Shown here piece by piece: positions 1 to 7,270 of a stretch of 64,000 bases of DNA (position 1 is the stretch's first letter; every line of letters starts with the position of its first letter). Below the pieces are notes generated by a model that did no database searches, was not told the origin of the DNA, and saw nothing but the letters and a program-made list of their open reading frames with translations. The translations under genes were made by a program, and so were the position numbers. Source of the DNA: Halorussus halophilus (GTDB lineage: Archaea; Halobacteriota; Halobacteria; Halobacteriales; Haladaptataceae). Location: NCBI RefSeq assembly GCF_008831545.1, contig NZ_CP044523.1, positions 3,410,001 to 3,474,000 of the forward strand, written 5' to 3'.

Positions 1-633
1 GACACTTCCGTCTCGAAGCGCGACCACGCGGTCGGCCAACTCCCACACGTCCCGCAGGTCGTGCGTGACGACGATGACGCTCGTGCCGTCTGATTTCAGC
101 CCCGCGAGTCGCTCGACTACCGAGTCGCGTGCCGGACCATCCAGTCCTGTAAAGGGTTCGTCCAGCACCAGATGGTTCGGCTCCATCGCCAGCGCGCCAG
201 CGATGGCGACTCGCTCGCGCTCGCCGCCGGACAGCGAGTCGATGCGCTCGTCGCGTCGGCCAGCCATGTTCACGGCGTCGAGTGCTTGCTCGACGCGGTA
301 GTCGATTTCGTCGTGCGAGAGACCCAAATTCTCCGGGCCGAACGCTACGTCCGCGCCGATTGTCGCGGCGACGAACCCGTCGCGCGGTTGCTGGAACACC
401 ATCCCGACGTTGGTGCGGGCGGCCACGAGGTCCTCGTGGACTGGCGTGCCATCGACCAGCACCTCGCCCGAATCGGGTTCGAGCAGACCGTTGAACTGCC
501 GGACGAGACTCGTTTTTCCGGAGCCGTTCGGTCCTGCGACGAGGACGAACTCGCCGTCATCGATGGCGAGGCTGACTTCGTCGAGTGCCACGAAATCGCC
601 GTAGCGATGCACCAACTCGCGCGTTTCGATCAT
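1..633 (-). CDS. ECF transporter ATP-binding subunit (EcfA/BioM type), 3' end outside window
   Basis: This is the ATPase of an energy-coupling-factor importer, which drives vitamin uptake at the membrane together with an S component. I translated it from the ATG at 633; 211 residues are visible and the reading frame runs off the window edge. Walker A is GPNGSGKT at residues 34-41, the Q-loop is VFQQP near 79-83, the ABC signature LSGGE lies at 134-138 and Walker B HLVLDEP at 154-160, followed by the switch histidine in VVTHD. It sits 19 bp downstream of a bioY gene on the same strand, so biotin is the likely substrate. The T component (BioN/EcfT) would be expected just left of base 1, but that is inference. 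Paralogous EcfA subunits for cobalt or other vitamins look alike; bioY is what points to biotin. Confidence 0.9.
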   Translation of the reverse strand, partial: MIETRELVHRYGDFVALDEVSLAIDDGEFVLVAGPNGSGKTSLVRQFNGLLEPDSGEVLVDGTPVHEDLVAARTNVGMVFQQPRDGFVAATIGADVAFGPENLGLSHDEIDYRVEQALDAVNMAGRRDERIDSLSGGERERVAIAGALAMEPNHLVLDEPFTGLDGPARDSVVERLAGLKSDGTSVIVVTHDLRDVWELADRVVALRDGSV

Positions 634-652
634 CTGAATTGCTACTCACTCT

Positions 653-1234
653 TCACTCGGCGGCGATTTGGTCGCTGTTGACGATGCCGACTGCGGCGGC
701 GATTTTGAACGCTTCGGCGGGGATGAACGCCAACGCGCCCGCGACGAACGCTTTCTGGAGGCTCATGCCCAGGACGAGCGAGAGACCGACGACGCCGAAG
801 GCGTAGATGACGGCGGTACCGACGACCATTGCTCCGACGAGTCGAACCACGTTGCGCTCTCCCGGATTCGTCAGTCGGAGGCCACCGTGAACGATGACGC
901 CGACCAGAAACGCGGCGACGGGATACGACCAGAGATAGCCACCCGACTGACCGAACAGTACACCGACACCACTCGACCCGCCAGCGAAGATTGGCGCACC
1001 GACCGCACCCGCGACCAGATACAGCCCCATCGACGTGCCGCCCCAGATAGGGCCGAGCAGAATCCCGGCCAAAAAGACCCCAAGTACCTGCAAACTGATA
1101 GTTACTGGCGACACTGGATTGGGGAACGACACGTACGCGAACGCGCCAGTGAGCGCGGCCAGCAGTGCCGCGCGAGCGACGTTCTCGACGGCTTCCTCGC
1201 CAACTAACTCGACGGTTTCCGTTTCGGTACTCAT
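653..1234 (-). CDS. bioY: Biotin transporter substrate-binding S component BioY
   Basis: BioY is the membrane S component that binds biotin for an ECF-type importer. The 193-residue protein has a short polar N-terminus followed by about six hydrophobic segments. It shows BioY-type motifs such as NPVSPVTISLQVLGVFLAG near the first helices and a GGYLWSYPVAAFLVG segment in the middle. Length fits the family (about 180-200). It is followed at 19 bp by the ECF ATPase, forming an operon. No biotin biosynthesis gene is visible nearby, so the cell may rely on scavenging here, which is inference. Confidence 0.92.
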   Translation of the reverse strand: MSTETETVELVGEEAVENVARAALLAALTGAFAYVSFPNPVSPVTISLQVLGVFLAGILLGPIWGGTSMGLYLVAGAVGAPIFAGGSSGVGVLFGQSGGYLWSYPVAAFLVGVIVHGGLRLTNPGERNVVRLVGAMVVGTAVIYAFGVVGLSLVLGMSLQKAFVAGALAFIPAEAFKIAAAVGIVNSDQIAAE

Positions 1235-1315
1235 ACAGTCTCGTCGCTCGTCAACGGAAATGAAAACTTCGGTTGACGACGCAGTCGCGTGGTGGTCGTT
1301 CTCATCGCCGACAGG

Positions 1316-1322
1316 TTTAAAT
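1316..1322 (+). promoter_or_regulatory. TATA box for the cmi4-like gene
   Basis: TTTAAAT lies 36 bp before the ATG at 1355. With the usual archaeal spacing of about 27 bp, transcription would start near 1346, giving a leader of roughly 9 nt. Confidence 0.6.
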
Positions 1323-1354
1323 CACACCGTCACGTGGGGCCAAAACCATAGAGC

Positions 1355-1957
1355 ATGGACGAGAAGACTGAGGAACTGCGTGACATCTTCATGGACGTCA
1401 CCGACGAATCCACCGTCACCGAACGACAAGAGGAGTCCCACGGCTCGCTCAGTTCGGAGGCGGAGGTCGAGGAACGACTCCGCGAAGTCGTTGCTCGGAT
1501 GCGCGACCGGTACGACTTCGGCACGACGCTGACCGACGAGGAACTCGTAACCGTCGTCCGCGGCTTCTACGCCGGGGACTCCGACGCCGACATCGCCCGC
1601 GAGCTAGACGACGAATCGCTCGGCAAGACCGTCTCGCGCGCCCGTATCGACTTACATCTACTCCGCGAGACTGACTTCGACGCGCCGTTCGACCTCGACG
1701 AACTGCGAGAACTGCTGGAGGACGAGGTCACGAACGCCGAGGCCGCCGAGCAACTGGACGTGAGCGAATCGACCGTTCGGAAGTACCGCCGCGTAGTCGA
1801 AACCGAACAAGAACGCCTGACGGTCAGCGACCAGTTCCGCGACGAGTTCGAGAACATCCTGAAAGACCGCGAACTCACCGACCGAATGACCGAGGAGGCC
1901 CAAAAAGACGGGTTAGAGGACGCGACCGAGGGCATGGAGACGAACGTTTCCTTCTAG
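1355..1957 (+). CDS. HTH-containing conserved haloarchaeal protein, conditioned medium-induced protein 4 (Cmi4) family
   Basis: This is an acidic, soluble 200-residue protein without membrane segments. Residues about 55-110 and 120-150 look like two helical DNA-binding-like units; the second reads AEAAEQLDVSESTVRKYRRVV, a convincing helix-turn-helix. The start MDEKTEELRDIFMDVTD and overall organisation match, from memory, the haloarchaeal family named conditioned medium-induced protein 4. Its biochemical role is unknown to me; a transcriptional or cell-density-linked function is only suggested by the name and the HTH. It stands alone between the divergent biotin genes and a membrane protein. 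Confidence 0.75.
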   Translation: MDEKTEELRDIFMDVTDESTVTERQEESHGSLSSEAEVEERLREVVARMRDRYDFGTTLTDEELVTVVRGFYAGDSDADIARELDDESLGKTVSRARIDLHLLRETDFDAPFDLDELRELLEDEVTNAEAAEQLDVSESTVRKYRRVVETEQERLTVSDQFRDEFENILKDRELTDRMTEEAQKDGLEDATEGMETNVSF

Positions 1958-2037
1958 ACGACCTTTTCCTGCGGGGTGGGCGCAGAGCGCCAACCCGCTG
2001 GCAAAACGTCGATGAAAAGCACTGCGTCACCCGCGAC

Positions 2038-2108
2038 AGAGCGCGCGAAGCGCGCTCTTCTACGGGTTCCTTGGCCCGCTCGCTCGGCGGCGCGCAAGGC
2101 GCGCCGCC
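2038..2108. repeat. Palindromic repeat element with two perfect hairpins
   Basis: The gap between the cmi4-like gene and the next gene holds two strong hairpins. The first, at 2038-2058, has 9-bp perfect arms (AGAGCGCGC) around a 3-nt loop. The second, at 2086-2108, has 10-bp perfect arms (GGCGGCGCGC) around a 3-nt loop. The linker at 2057-2082 (cttct...ccttggcccgctcg) closely resembles 49672-49695 inside the lysK gene, which is also followed by two palindromes. This indicates a dispersed non-coding element rather than a simple terminator, although the hairpins could still end transcription of the upstream gene. Confidence 0.6.
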
Positions 2109-2244
2109 TGCGCTCGCGGTAGATTTCGGTGTCTTCTGGTGGACGACTGGTCGGCTGAAATTGGTGGGTAGTTCCTAAGCGAAATCAGGAGTTTGAGAAG
2201 CGTGGCCGAAAGCTTATGCCACGGTTCAGACAATAGTCGCGTCG

Positions 2245-2718
2245 ATGCCCTCCAACTGGAGATCCACTCTTCTCGCGGCCGTTCGCGTCGTGTTCGTCGT
2301 CACCGGCGTCGGGGTTACGGCCATGACCGTTCATACGTTGGTGACGATGCCACCACCGCCGCCAGAGAGTGACGGGTTCGCGCACGGAATGGCGGCGATT
2401 ATCGGTGGTCTACTCATAGTCCTGATGCTCGGACTCGCCGCGGTTGGCGTCAGTCTCCCCGCGCTACTCGGACGCGACGACCCCCTCGGGTTCAACGAGT
2501 ACCAACGCCTCGCGCTGAAGGGAGCAGGTGTCCTGATTGGGGGCGGACTCGCCGTCGGGCTTCTGCTGGGTTTCGTCGTCGGACTTCAGTACGGCATCAT
2601 CCTCTGGTTCGGACTCGTCGTGCTGGCCATCTGTGTGGTCTTTGCGACCCTCGTCTGGCGACTGGTCGAGGCCCTCGTTCGCCTACTGTCCCGGACGCTC
2701 CAAGAGGGTACGTCGTAG
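2245..2718 (+). CDS. Small integral membrane protein, function unknown
   Basis: This 157-residue protein has about four hydrophobic segments: residues 8-30, 48-72, 90-112 and 115-140. A polar proline-rich loop (PPPPPES) follows the first helix, and a basic/polar tail follows the last. I recognise no functional domain. The ATG at 2245 is supported by a TATA-like CTTATG at 2213-2218, which is correct for a leaderless transcript. It is followed after 60 bp by a separate promoter for the Cas4-like gene, so the two are probably not one operon. Confidence 0.7.
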   Translation: MPSNWRSTLLAAVRVVFVVTGVGVTAMTVHTLVTMPPPPPESDGFAHGMAAIIGGLLIVLMLGLAAVGVSLPALLGRDDPLGFNEYQRLALKGAGVLIGGGLAVGLLLGFVVGLQYGIILWFGLVVLAICVVFATLVWRLVEALVRLLSRTLQEGTS

Positions 2719-2778
2719 TCGCTGAAGTTCGAGAGGCCGTCCGTAGATTCAAATACCGAGGCGGCACCAACTCGCTGC

Positions 2779-3444
2779 GTGTCCAAAGTCCCCTTCAGCG
2801 AACTCTCGACAGCGGCGTACTGCCCCCGGAAACTCTACTACCAGCGCCGCGACGAGTTCGAGATGCCCGAGGAAGTCGAGGCCCGCCGAAAGCTGGCGTT
2901 TCGGTACGGCGACCTGCTTGACGCCTCGGCTTCGGAACTTTCTGGCCTCCCACTCCACGTCTCGCCCGAGGAGTTCCGACGAAATCTCGACCGCTCCCGC
3001 GACCGATTTTCGGCGGTGTGGCCCGCAATTCGGAATCCGAACGAGCGCGAGCGACTGACGACCGGTCGTGAATGTCGTGGCATCGTCCACAAGGTGCTGG
3101 ACCTCGGGGTACCGACGCCATCGATGGTCTTCACCGGAGACCCACCAGAAAATGGTGTCTGGGAAGGCCAGAGCGTCCGGGCAGTCGCGGCGGCCAAGGC
3201 ACTCTCGTGGGAACACGAACAGTCAGTCGAGCGCGCGTTCGTTGAGTATCCCGCCCACGGAATCGTCCGCGAAATAGACCTGCACACGCGCCGAAAGGCG
3301 GCGTTCCGGCAGGCGCTCGAAGCCGCCCAATCGATAGACGGGCCACCGCCGCGACTCAGCGGCGACTCGAAGTGCGAGCCCTGCGACTACCGAGAGGAGT
3401 GTGGCGTCAAGACGCGGTCGCTCAGGTCGATGCTGGGGTTGTGA
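2779..3444 (+). CDS. Solo Cas4/RecB-like protein with Fe-S cysteines
   Basis: This 221-residue protein belongs to the stand-alone Cas4-like group of PD-(D/E)XK nucleases common in haloarchaea. It has the four cysteines expected for a Cas4 [4Fe-4S] cluster: C15 in TAAYCPRKLYYQRR and C199, C202, C208 at the C-terminus (CEPCDYREEC). The canonical nuclease core is not clear, however. Where G-x-x-D and E-x-K are expected I read RGIVHKVLD and VWEGQSVRA, so the catalytic lysine seems absent. No CRISPR array or other cas gene is in the window. The GTG start at 2779 is supported by a TATA-like TTCAAATA at 2748-2755, the right spacing for a leaderless mRNA. It may bind DNA without cutting it; this is inference. 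Confidence 0.75.
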   Translation: MSKVPFSELSTAAYCPRKLYYQRRDEFEMPEEVEARRKLAFRYGDLLDASASELSGLPLHVSPEEFRRNLDRSRDRFSAVWPAIRNPNERERLTTGRECRGIVHKVLDLGVPTPSMVFTGDPPENGVWEGQSVRAVAAAKALSWEHEQSVERAFVEYPAHGIVREIDLHTRRKAAFRQALEAAQSIDGPPPRLSGDSKCEPCDYREECGVKTRSLRSMLGL

Positions 3445-3447
3445 CGG

Positions 3448-4050
3448 TTACGTCTGCTTGGCCAGCCACGCCTCCACCGCCTCGGCGTTCGCGCCTCGGC
3501 GGTGAATCTCGCCCGTCTCGACGTTGACGACCGTGCTTCCAGTTCCGCCGTCCGTCTCGCCGCCGTCCAGAATCACCGCCACGGCGTCCCGAATCTCCGA
3601 ATCGAGGTCCGCAATTTTGGTCGCGCTCGGGCGACCGCTCACGTTTGCGCTCGTGCTGGTAACGGGAGTCGGTGCGGCCTCTCGAAGCAGTGCGAGCGCG
3701 CCCTCGTGGTCGGGTACCCGAACGCCAACGCGGCTCCGACCGCCGGTCAGCACGTCCGGCACCTCGTCGGTCTTCTCGCAGAGGACCGTCACCGGGCCGG
3801 GCAGAAATTCGCGCATGAACGTCTCCTCGCGGTCGCTCGCGTGAACGTAGTTCAGGGCGCTGTCAACGTCCGGTACCGCGAGCGAGACCGGCTTGTCGCG
3901 GTCGCGTCGTTTGGCGTCGAAGACGCGCTTGACGGCCGTCTCGTTCAGTGCGTCCGCGCCGAGTCCGTAGACCGTCTCGGTCGGGTACACGACGAGGTCG
4001 CCGTCGTGGATGGCTTCGACTGCGCGTTCGATGTCCGCGTCGCTCATCAC
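3448..4050 (-). CDS. L-threonylcarbamoyladenylate synthase (TsaC/Sua5 family)
   Basis: This enzyme condenses threonine, bicarbonate and ATP to threonylcarbamoyl-AMP, the first step of t6A37 modification of ANN-decoding tRNAs. The 200-residue protein has only the YrdC domain, with the typical PTETVYGLG motif at residues 22-30, KRRDRDKP near 46-53 and STSANVSG near 131-138. It lacks the C-terminal Sua5 domain, so it is the short TsaC type. Two adjacent methionine codons begin the ORF (4050 and 4047); either could be used. It is convergent with the Cas4-like gene, 3 bp away. Confidence 0.9.
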   Translation of the reverse strand: MMSDADIERAVEAIHDGDLVVYPTETVYGLGADALNETAVKRVFDAKRRDRDKPVSLAVPDVDSALNYVHASDREETFMREFLPGPVTVLCEKTDEVPDVLTGGRSRVGVRVPDHEGALALLREAAPTPVTSTSANVSGRPSATKIADLDSEIRDAVAVILDGGETDGGTGSTVVNVETGEIHRRGANAEAVEAWLAKQT

Positions 4051-4090
4051 TTACTCGTCGGGCGCTTTCGAAGAAAAATGTAGTGTTCCG

Positions 4091-4831
4091 CTACAGCGAC
4101 CCGATGCCGCTGTAGTTTTTCGCCAACCCTGCGTGGTTGTCTATCTCGTCGTACAAGTCGCCGGGCACGTACTGGTGCGCGCCGTTCTGCTCGACGGTAA
4201 AGTGGACGTGCGGGCCGGTCGAGTTGCCCGTACTCCCCATCTCGCCGATGTGGTCCCCGAAGTTCACGCTCTGGCCTTCGCTGACGAGGATGTCACTGAG
4301 GTGGCAGTACATCGTCCGATAGCCGTTCGCGTGGTCTATCTTGATGTAGTAGCCACAGCCACCCGACTCGTAGTCGGTGACGGCGACCGTGCCGCCTCGT
4401 GCGGCGTAGACGTTCGTCCCAGTGTCGTTGGCGATGTCCAGCGCGAGGTGGCCGCTCTTGTGTTCCTGAGTGACCTGTCCGACGCAGGGGTAGCCGAAGT
4501 CCGCGTGGGCGAGCCAGTTGTCGCCTTCGGCAGACCAACCGGTCACGCGACCGTTGTTGCCGTCGCCGTTGTACTGGACCTTCCACCACGTGTAGCCGTC
4601 GGCGTTCGTCGGGCCGTCGATGATGTAGCCGCCGGTGTACTGCTCGGCGACTGCCTTACGACCGTAGCCCGTTCCGGGACCGTTACGGACGCTGAGGCCA
4701 GTCGTCGTGTAGACGGGGAGGCCGACGTAGTGGGCCGCGGCACTTCCGGAGGCGGCCGTCAGGCCGACTCCACCCACGATGCTCGCGCTCGATGCTTTCA
4801 GGAAACTTCGTCTGCTGATTTCGTCTTTCAT
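4091..4831 (-). CDS. Tat-exported SH3b/M23 family metallopeptidase
   Basis: The 246-residue protein starts with a twin-arginine signal (ISRRSFLKAS) and a hydrophobic stretch ending in SAAA, so it should be exported folded. Residues about 35-105 form an SH3b-like segment (LSVRNGPGTGYGRKAV). The rest is an M23/LytM zinc peptidase domain with HLALDIA and the terminal HVHF signature. Bacterial relatives cleave peptidoglycan cross-links, which haloarchaea lack, so the substrate is unknown; cell-surface proteins or competing bacteria are guesses. ATG 4831 is preferred over an upstream TTG at 4849 because GAGGT lies just before it and the Tat motif then sits correctly. A TATA-like AATTTTATT lies at about 4867-4875. 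Confidence 0.88.
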   Translation of the reverse strand: MKDEISRRSFLKASSASIVGGVGLTAASGSAAAHYVGLPVYTTTGLSVRNGPGTGYGRKAVAEQYTGGYIIDGPTNADGYTWWKVQYNGDGNNGRVTGWSAEGDNWLAHADFGYPCVGQVTQEHKSGHLALDIANDTGTNVYAARGGTVAVTDYESGGCGYYIKIDHANGYRTMYCHLSDILVSEGQSVNFGDHIGEMGSTGNSTGPHVHFTVEQNGAHQYVPGDLYDEIDNHAGLAKNYSGIGSL

Positions 4832-4926
4832 CGTGAGACCTCGAATCAAGGTCCCTTCTACAGAGGAATAAAATTCTCCTAGGACTAATCTAGAAATTAA
4901 GTCTTAGAACGTATTGATGTACTTCT

Positions 4927-5445
4927 TTACAGATTCTCGACGGCGGATTCGACTTCGTCGTAGTCGGGGAAGTCGGGCCACTCCTGGGCGACCCACGCGT
5001 ACTCGACGGTTCGGTCTTCGTCTAGTAGGAAGACCGCCGGGCGCGGTTCGCTGACTCCGGCCATCCCGTCCAAGTCGTGGACGATGCCGTACTCCTCTGC
5101 GACGCCGTTCTGCGGGTCGCTGAACAGTCGGTAGTCCATGCCGCGCTCCTCGATTAGTTGCTTGTGCGCGTAGGGGTCCGAGATGGAGAGGCCGACGACG
5201 GTGAGGTCGCCTTCCCCGTTGCGACCCCATCCTCGGTCCCGAATCTCGTTCCAGACGTACGTCGCGGGAAACGCCCCGTCCATGGTGTAGAAGACCAACA
5301 GTACCGGTCCCTCGTCCGTGAGGTCCGACAGCGACGCGTCTTCCCAGAACTCCTCGTTGACCAGCGGGCGCGTGAAGTCGGGCGCAGTGTCGCCCACGTC
5401 TACGTGGTCTGTGTCGGGGAGAGTCACGACGTCGAAATCGACCAT
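4927..5445 (-). CDS. Redoxin-fold (AhpC/TSA-like) protein lacking cysteine
   Basis: This 172-residue protein has a thioredoxin/peroxiredoxin-like layout: VGDTAPDFTRPLV, then VLLVFYTMDGAFPATYVW, then a D-P-x-G-like segment SDPQNGVAEEYG. The position of the peroxidatic cysteine is occupied by A/T, and there is no cysteine anywhere in the chain. It therefore cannot use the usual peroxiredoxin chemistry. I chose ATG 5445, not 5466: GGAGGT sits 7 nt upstream of 5445, whereas 5466 lies inside the preceding glutaredoxin gene. The two are coupled: the glutaredoxin stop lies 1 nt before this ATG. A redox or chaperone-like role is only inferred from the neighbour. Confidence 0.8.
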   Translation of the reverse strand: MVDFDVVTLPDTDHVDVGDTAPDFTRPLVNEEFWEDASLSDLTDEGPVLLVFYTMDGAFPATYVWNEIRDRGWGRNGEGDLTVVGLSISDPYAHKQLIEERGMDYRLFSDPQNGVAEEYGIVHDLDGMAGVSEPRPAVFLLDEDRTVEYAWVAQEWPDFPDYDEVESAVENL

Positions 5446-5446
5446 C

Positions 5447-5722
5447 TCAGGCACCTCCAGTCCCATAGGTCGCGTCGAGGTACTCGACGATGTTCGCGCT
5501 CTCGCTCATCGTGACGCCGGTGTTCTCGTCTACGATTGCTGGGACGGTGCGCTTGCCGCTGATTCGCTTGACGACGTTCCGGTCGCTGTGCATCGGTTCG
5601 ACGAACCGGGAGTCGTAGTCGAGGTCGTACTCCTGTAGCTTCTTGACGACGCGTTCACAGTACGGGCACGCTTGGAGACGGTACAGCGTGATATCGCCAC
5701 TGTCACCGGTTGACGCACTCAT
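5447..5722 (-). CDS. Glutaredoxin-like thiol oxidoreductase
   Basis: This small 91-residue glutaredoxin-fold protein has the dithiol motif C-P-Y-C in RLQACPYCERVVKKL and a cis-proline TVPAIV segment near residue 62. The N-terminus is acidic and serine-rich as usual in haloarchaea. Haloarchaea use gamma-glutamylcysteine rather than glutathione, so that thiol or a thioredoxin is the likely partner; this comes from general knowledge. The ATG at 5722 is chosen because the upstream part of the frame has no domain. It is translationally coupled to the cysteine-free redoxin gene. Confidence 0.88.
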   Translation of the reverse strand: MSASTGDSGDITLYRLQACPYCERVVKKLQEYDLDYDSRFVEPMHSDRNVVKRISGKRTVPAIVDENTGVTMSESANIVEYLDATYGTGGA

Positions 5723-5835
5723 ACTCTCTTCTTTGTGTGAACTAGCCGTAAGGCCTTCGCTCGCGGCAGTCTCACACGACCTCTCGGATAAAGAGTAAAG
5801 AGTTAATCGTCCCCATTGTAAAGTTGGGATACTGA

Positions 5836-7242
5836 ATGGCACCACGCTCTACGTCCGCCGTTATGTTCGCACAAGAGGCTCCTCCCCCTGAGTACTTCGG
5901 TATAGTCTTCGGAGACAGTCTCGTCACGTGGCTCGGAGCAGGAGCTATCGTCGTTCTCATCGGTCTCTCGGCGTTCTTCTCGTCGTCCGAGATTGCGATG
6001 TTCTCGCTTGCGAAACACCGAGTGGATGCGCTGGTCGAGGACGGCGTTCCCGGTTCGGAGACGGTCGCCGCGCTGAAGAACGACCCCCACCGCTTGCTCA
6101 TCACCATCCTCGTCGGTAACAACATCGTCAACATCGCGATGTCGTCGATAGCGACCGGTGTCCTCGCGCTCCACATGAACCAAGGCACCGCAGTCGCCGT
6201 CGCCACCTTCGGCATCACCGCGCTCGTCTTGCTGTTCGGCGAGAGCGCGCCGAAGTCCTACGCCGTCGAGAACACCGAATCGTGGTCGCTCCGCATCGCC
6301 AAGCCGCTCAAATTCTCCGAGTACGCGCTGTTGCCCTTGGTCGTCCTGTTCGACCACCTCACTCGTCTCGTCAATCGAGTCACGGGTGGCCGCTCGGCCA
6401 TCGAAACTTCCTACGTCACTCGCGACGAGATTCAGAACCTCATCGAGACTGGCGAGCGCGAGGGCGTCATCGAGGAAGACGAACGCGAGATGCTCCAGCG
6501 CATCTTCCGGTTCAACAACACCATCGCCAAGGAGGTCATGACGCCGCGCCTCGATATGACCGCGGTGCCGAAAGACGCCACCATCGAGGAGGCGATTCAG
6601 ACGTGCATCCAGAGCGACCACGAGCGCGTCCCCATCTACGAAGGCAGTCTCGACAACGTCATCGGCATCGTCCACATCCGAGATTTGGTCCGGGAACACA
6701 ACTACGGCGAGCGCCCGGACCTCGAACTCGAAGACGTGATTCAACCGACCCTGCACGTCCCCGAGAGCAAGAACGTAGACGAACTGCTCACCGAGATGCG
6801 GGAGAACCGCATGCAGATGGTCATCGTCATCGACGAGTTCGGGACCACTGAGGGGCTCATCACCATGGAGGACATGGTCGAGGAAATCGTCGGCGACATC
6901 CTCGAAGGCGAGGAAGAAGAGCCAGTCGAGTACGTTGACGACGACACGGTCATCGTCCGCGGCGAACTCAACATAGACGAGGTCAACGACGCGCTCGACA
7001 TCGAACTCCCCGAAGGCGAAGAGTTCGAGACCATCGCAGGCTTCATCTTCAACCGCGCGGGCCGCCTCGTGGAGGAAGGCGAAGACATCACCTACGACGG
7101 CGTGCGCCTGTACGTCGAACAGGTCGAAAACACCCGCATCATGAAAGCGCGCGTGACGAAACTGGACGACGAAGAACGCGCGGAAGTCGAGAGCGAAGAA
7201 GAAATCGAGATAGAAGAGGGCGTCGAACCGGAGAGCAATTAA
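5836..7242 (+). CDS. CNNM/CorC family membrane protein with CBS domains
   Basis: This 468-residue protein belongs to the hemolysin C/CorC/CNNM family, implicated in magnesium or other cation efflux. An N-terminal DUF21 membrane domain (about residues 20-190) contains three or four helices, including FSSSEIAMFSLAKHR. It is followed by a pair of CBS domains (about 215-335; EVMTPRLDMTAVP and GIVHIRDLV) that usually bind adenine nucleotides, and a C-terminal CorC_HlyC domain (about 350-430; FETIAGFIFNRAGR). The tail is extremely acidic. The ATG at 5836 is used; an in-frame ATG at 5863 is a possible alternative. A TATA-like GAGTTAATC lies about 30 bp upstream. Confidence 0.9.
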   Translation: MAPRSTSAVMFAQEAPPPEYFGIVFGDSLVTWLGAGAIVVLIGLSAFFSSSEIAMFSLAKHRVDALVEDGVPGSETVAALKNDPHRLLITILVGNNIVNIAMSSIATGVLALHMNQGTAVAVATFGITALVLLFGESAPKSYAVENTESWSLRIAKPLKFSEYALLPLVVLFDHLTRLVNRVTGGRSAIETSYVTRDEIQNLIETGEREGVIEEDEREMLQRIFRFNNTIAKEVMTPRLDMTAVPKDATIEEAIQTCIQSDHERVPIYEGSLDNVIGIVHIRDLVREHNYGERPDLELEDVIQPTLHVPESKNVDELLTEMRENRMQMVIVIDEFGTTEGLITMEDMVEEIVGDILEGEEEEPVEYVDDDTVIVRGELNIDEVNDALDIELPEGEEFETIAGFIFNRAGRLVEEGEDITYDGVRLYVEQVENTRIMKARVTKLDDEERAEVESEEEIEIEEGVEPESN

Positions 7243-7270
7243 GGGTCGAAGCCGCCCGAAAGACCACTGT

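Noticed and set aside
2779-3444. CRISPR-Cas locus suggested by the Cas4-like gene
   Set aside because: No repeat array and no cas1, cas2 or effector gene is present in the window; the gene is a stand-alone type.
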